NCBI GenBank assembly: GCA_900550775.1
Contig: URTH01000119.1
Location: 1-5,799 of the forward strand
Origin: an uncultured Eubacteriales bacterium
GTDB taxonomy: Bacteria; Bacillota; Clostridia; Monoglobales; Monoglobaceae
DNA length: 5,799 nt
Reading direction: 5' to 3'
Shown here: positions 5,180 through 5,799 of the stretch, piece by piece
How positions within the stretch are numbered: position 1 is the stretch's first letter
Layout: each line of letters opens with the position of its first letter
Notes under the pieces: model-generated
What the model was told of the DNA's origin: nothing
Database searches by the model: none
The model's input: only the letters and a program-made list of their open reading frames with translations
Position numbers and translations under genes: made by a program

Positions 5180-5799
5180 ATGATTGCAAAAATCAACAGT
5201 GCCGGGCTTTGCGGCATGCAGGGTTACATGATTCAGGCAGAGGCTGATGTCAGCCCCGGCATCCCGGCGTGGGAGATTGTCGGACTGCCGGACGTTGCCG
5301 TGCGGGAATCCAAGGAGCGGATCCGCAGTGCGGTCAAGCATGCCGGGTTTCAGATTCCGGGAAAACGGATGGTCATTAACCTTGCGCCGGCCGATGTCAA
5401 AAAGGAGGGCGCCTATCTGGATCTCCCGATTGCACTGGGGATTTTAGTCAGCTCCGGGCAGCTGCCAATCTCCGATATGGCAGACGCCGCCTTTTTCGGC
5501 GAGCTGTCCCTGGACGGGCGGCTGCGCCCGATCAAAGGGGCGCTGCCTCTGGCGATTACGGCGTATCAAAACGGAATCCGACGTCTTTTTTTGCCGGAGG
5601 AGAACGCCCGTGAGGCGGCGGTGGTTTCGGAAATCGCGGTTTACGGGATTTCATCGCTCGGCCAGCTATTGGAGCATCTTTTGGGTGAGACGGCACTCAA
5701 AAAAGTAGAACTGGACGTGGACGCACTGTTTCGGCAGGCGGCGCGGAGCGCACTCGATTTTGCCGAGGTCAAGGGGCAGAAGAACGCCAAGCGCGCCTT
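5180..5799 (+). CDS. comM: YifB/ComM-family Mg-chelatase-like AAA+ ATPase, 3' partial
   Basis: The frame is open from ATG 5180 to the window end, giving 206 of the usual roughly 505-510 residues. It starts MIAKINSAGLCGMQGYMIQA and continues with VGLPDVAVRESKERIRSAVK, INLAPADVKKEGAYLDLPIA and FFGELSLDGRLRPIKGALPL. All are hallmarks of the ChlI-like N-terminal domain of YifB/ComM. The last codons read DFAEVKGQKNAKRA, which is the entry to the AAA+ domain; the Walker A motif lies just beyond the window. In proteobacteria ComM is a hexameric helicase that promotes branch migration during natural transformation. The role in Firmicutes is less clear, and the name is used here for the family. AGGGG at 5166-5170, 9 nt before the ATG, supports the start. 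The MITE-like element ends 30 bp upstream, so any promoter must lie within or across its right end. Confidence 0.93.
   Translation, partial: MIAKINSAGLCGMQGYMIQAEADVSPGIPAWEIVGLPDVAVRESKERIRSAVKHAGFQIPGKRMVINLAPADVKKEGAYLDLPIALGILVSSGQLPISDMADAAFFGELSLDGRLRPIKGALPLAITAYQNGIRRLFLPEENAREAAVVSEIAVYGISSLGQLLEHLLGETALKKVELDVDALFRQAARSALDFAEVKGQKNAKRA

Noticed and set aside
1..5799. tRNA or rRNA genes, CRISPR arrays, prophage or defence genes
   Set aside because: No cloverleaf, rRNA core sequence or regularly spaced short repeats were seen. The only repeats are the 85-bp pair and the inverted ends of the MITE-like element.

Overview
The window looks like chromosomal DNA from a moderately GC-rich anaerobic Firmicute, probably a gut-type Clostridia (Oscillospiraceae-like). 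This rests on strong AGGAGG-type ribosome binding sites, some GTG starts, a DUF4830-type membrane-anchored protein and the style of the RsuA and YifB proteins. The lineage is an inference; nothing in the window fixes the species.

Layout. Positions 1-2806 hold the end of a tightly packed sugar operon on the + strand. It contains an FGGY carbohydrate kinase (5' end outside the window), a class II ketose-bisphosphate aldolase overlapping it by 4 nt, and a D-lyxose isomerase 12 nt further on. Together they read as isomerise, phosphorylate, cleave: catabolism of a rare aldose such as D-lyxose or D-mannose through its ketose. The operon ends at a long, perfectly base-paired terminator hairpin.

Positions 2813-3527 form a small accessory island. 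Two copies of an 85-bp terminator/repeat, 84 of 85 bases identical and 630 bp apart, bracket an AT-richer stretch. That stretch has a consensus promoter with a palindromic operator in its spacer, the C-terminal third of a RelE/HigB-type toxin whose N-terminal part is missing, and an apparently intact NadS/HigA-like helix-turn-helix antitoxin gene. The simplest reading is a decayed type II toxin-antitoxin module whose antitoxin and self-regulated promoter survive.

Positions 3581-4048 (- strand) encode a small membrane-anchored DUF4830-type protein that converges on the second terminator copy. Divergent to it, 4134-4841 encodes an RsuA-family 16S rRNA pseudouridine synthase. The gap 4842-5179 is almost filled by a 276-bp structured element with 24-bp imperfect terminal inverted repeats and TA dinucleotides at both ends. 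It has no gene and looks like a MITE (non-autonomous transposon). The window ends inside a YifB/ComM-family AAA+ ATPase gene that starts at 5180.

The most interesting parts are the terminator-bracketed relic toxin-antitoxin unit and the MITE-like element. No complete novel system is visible.
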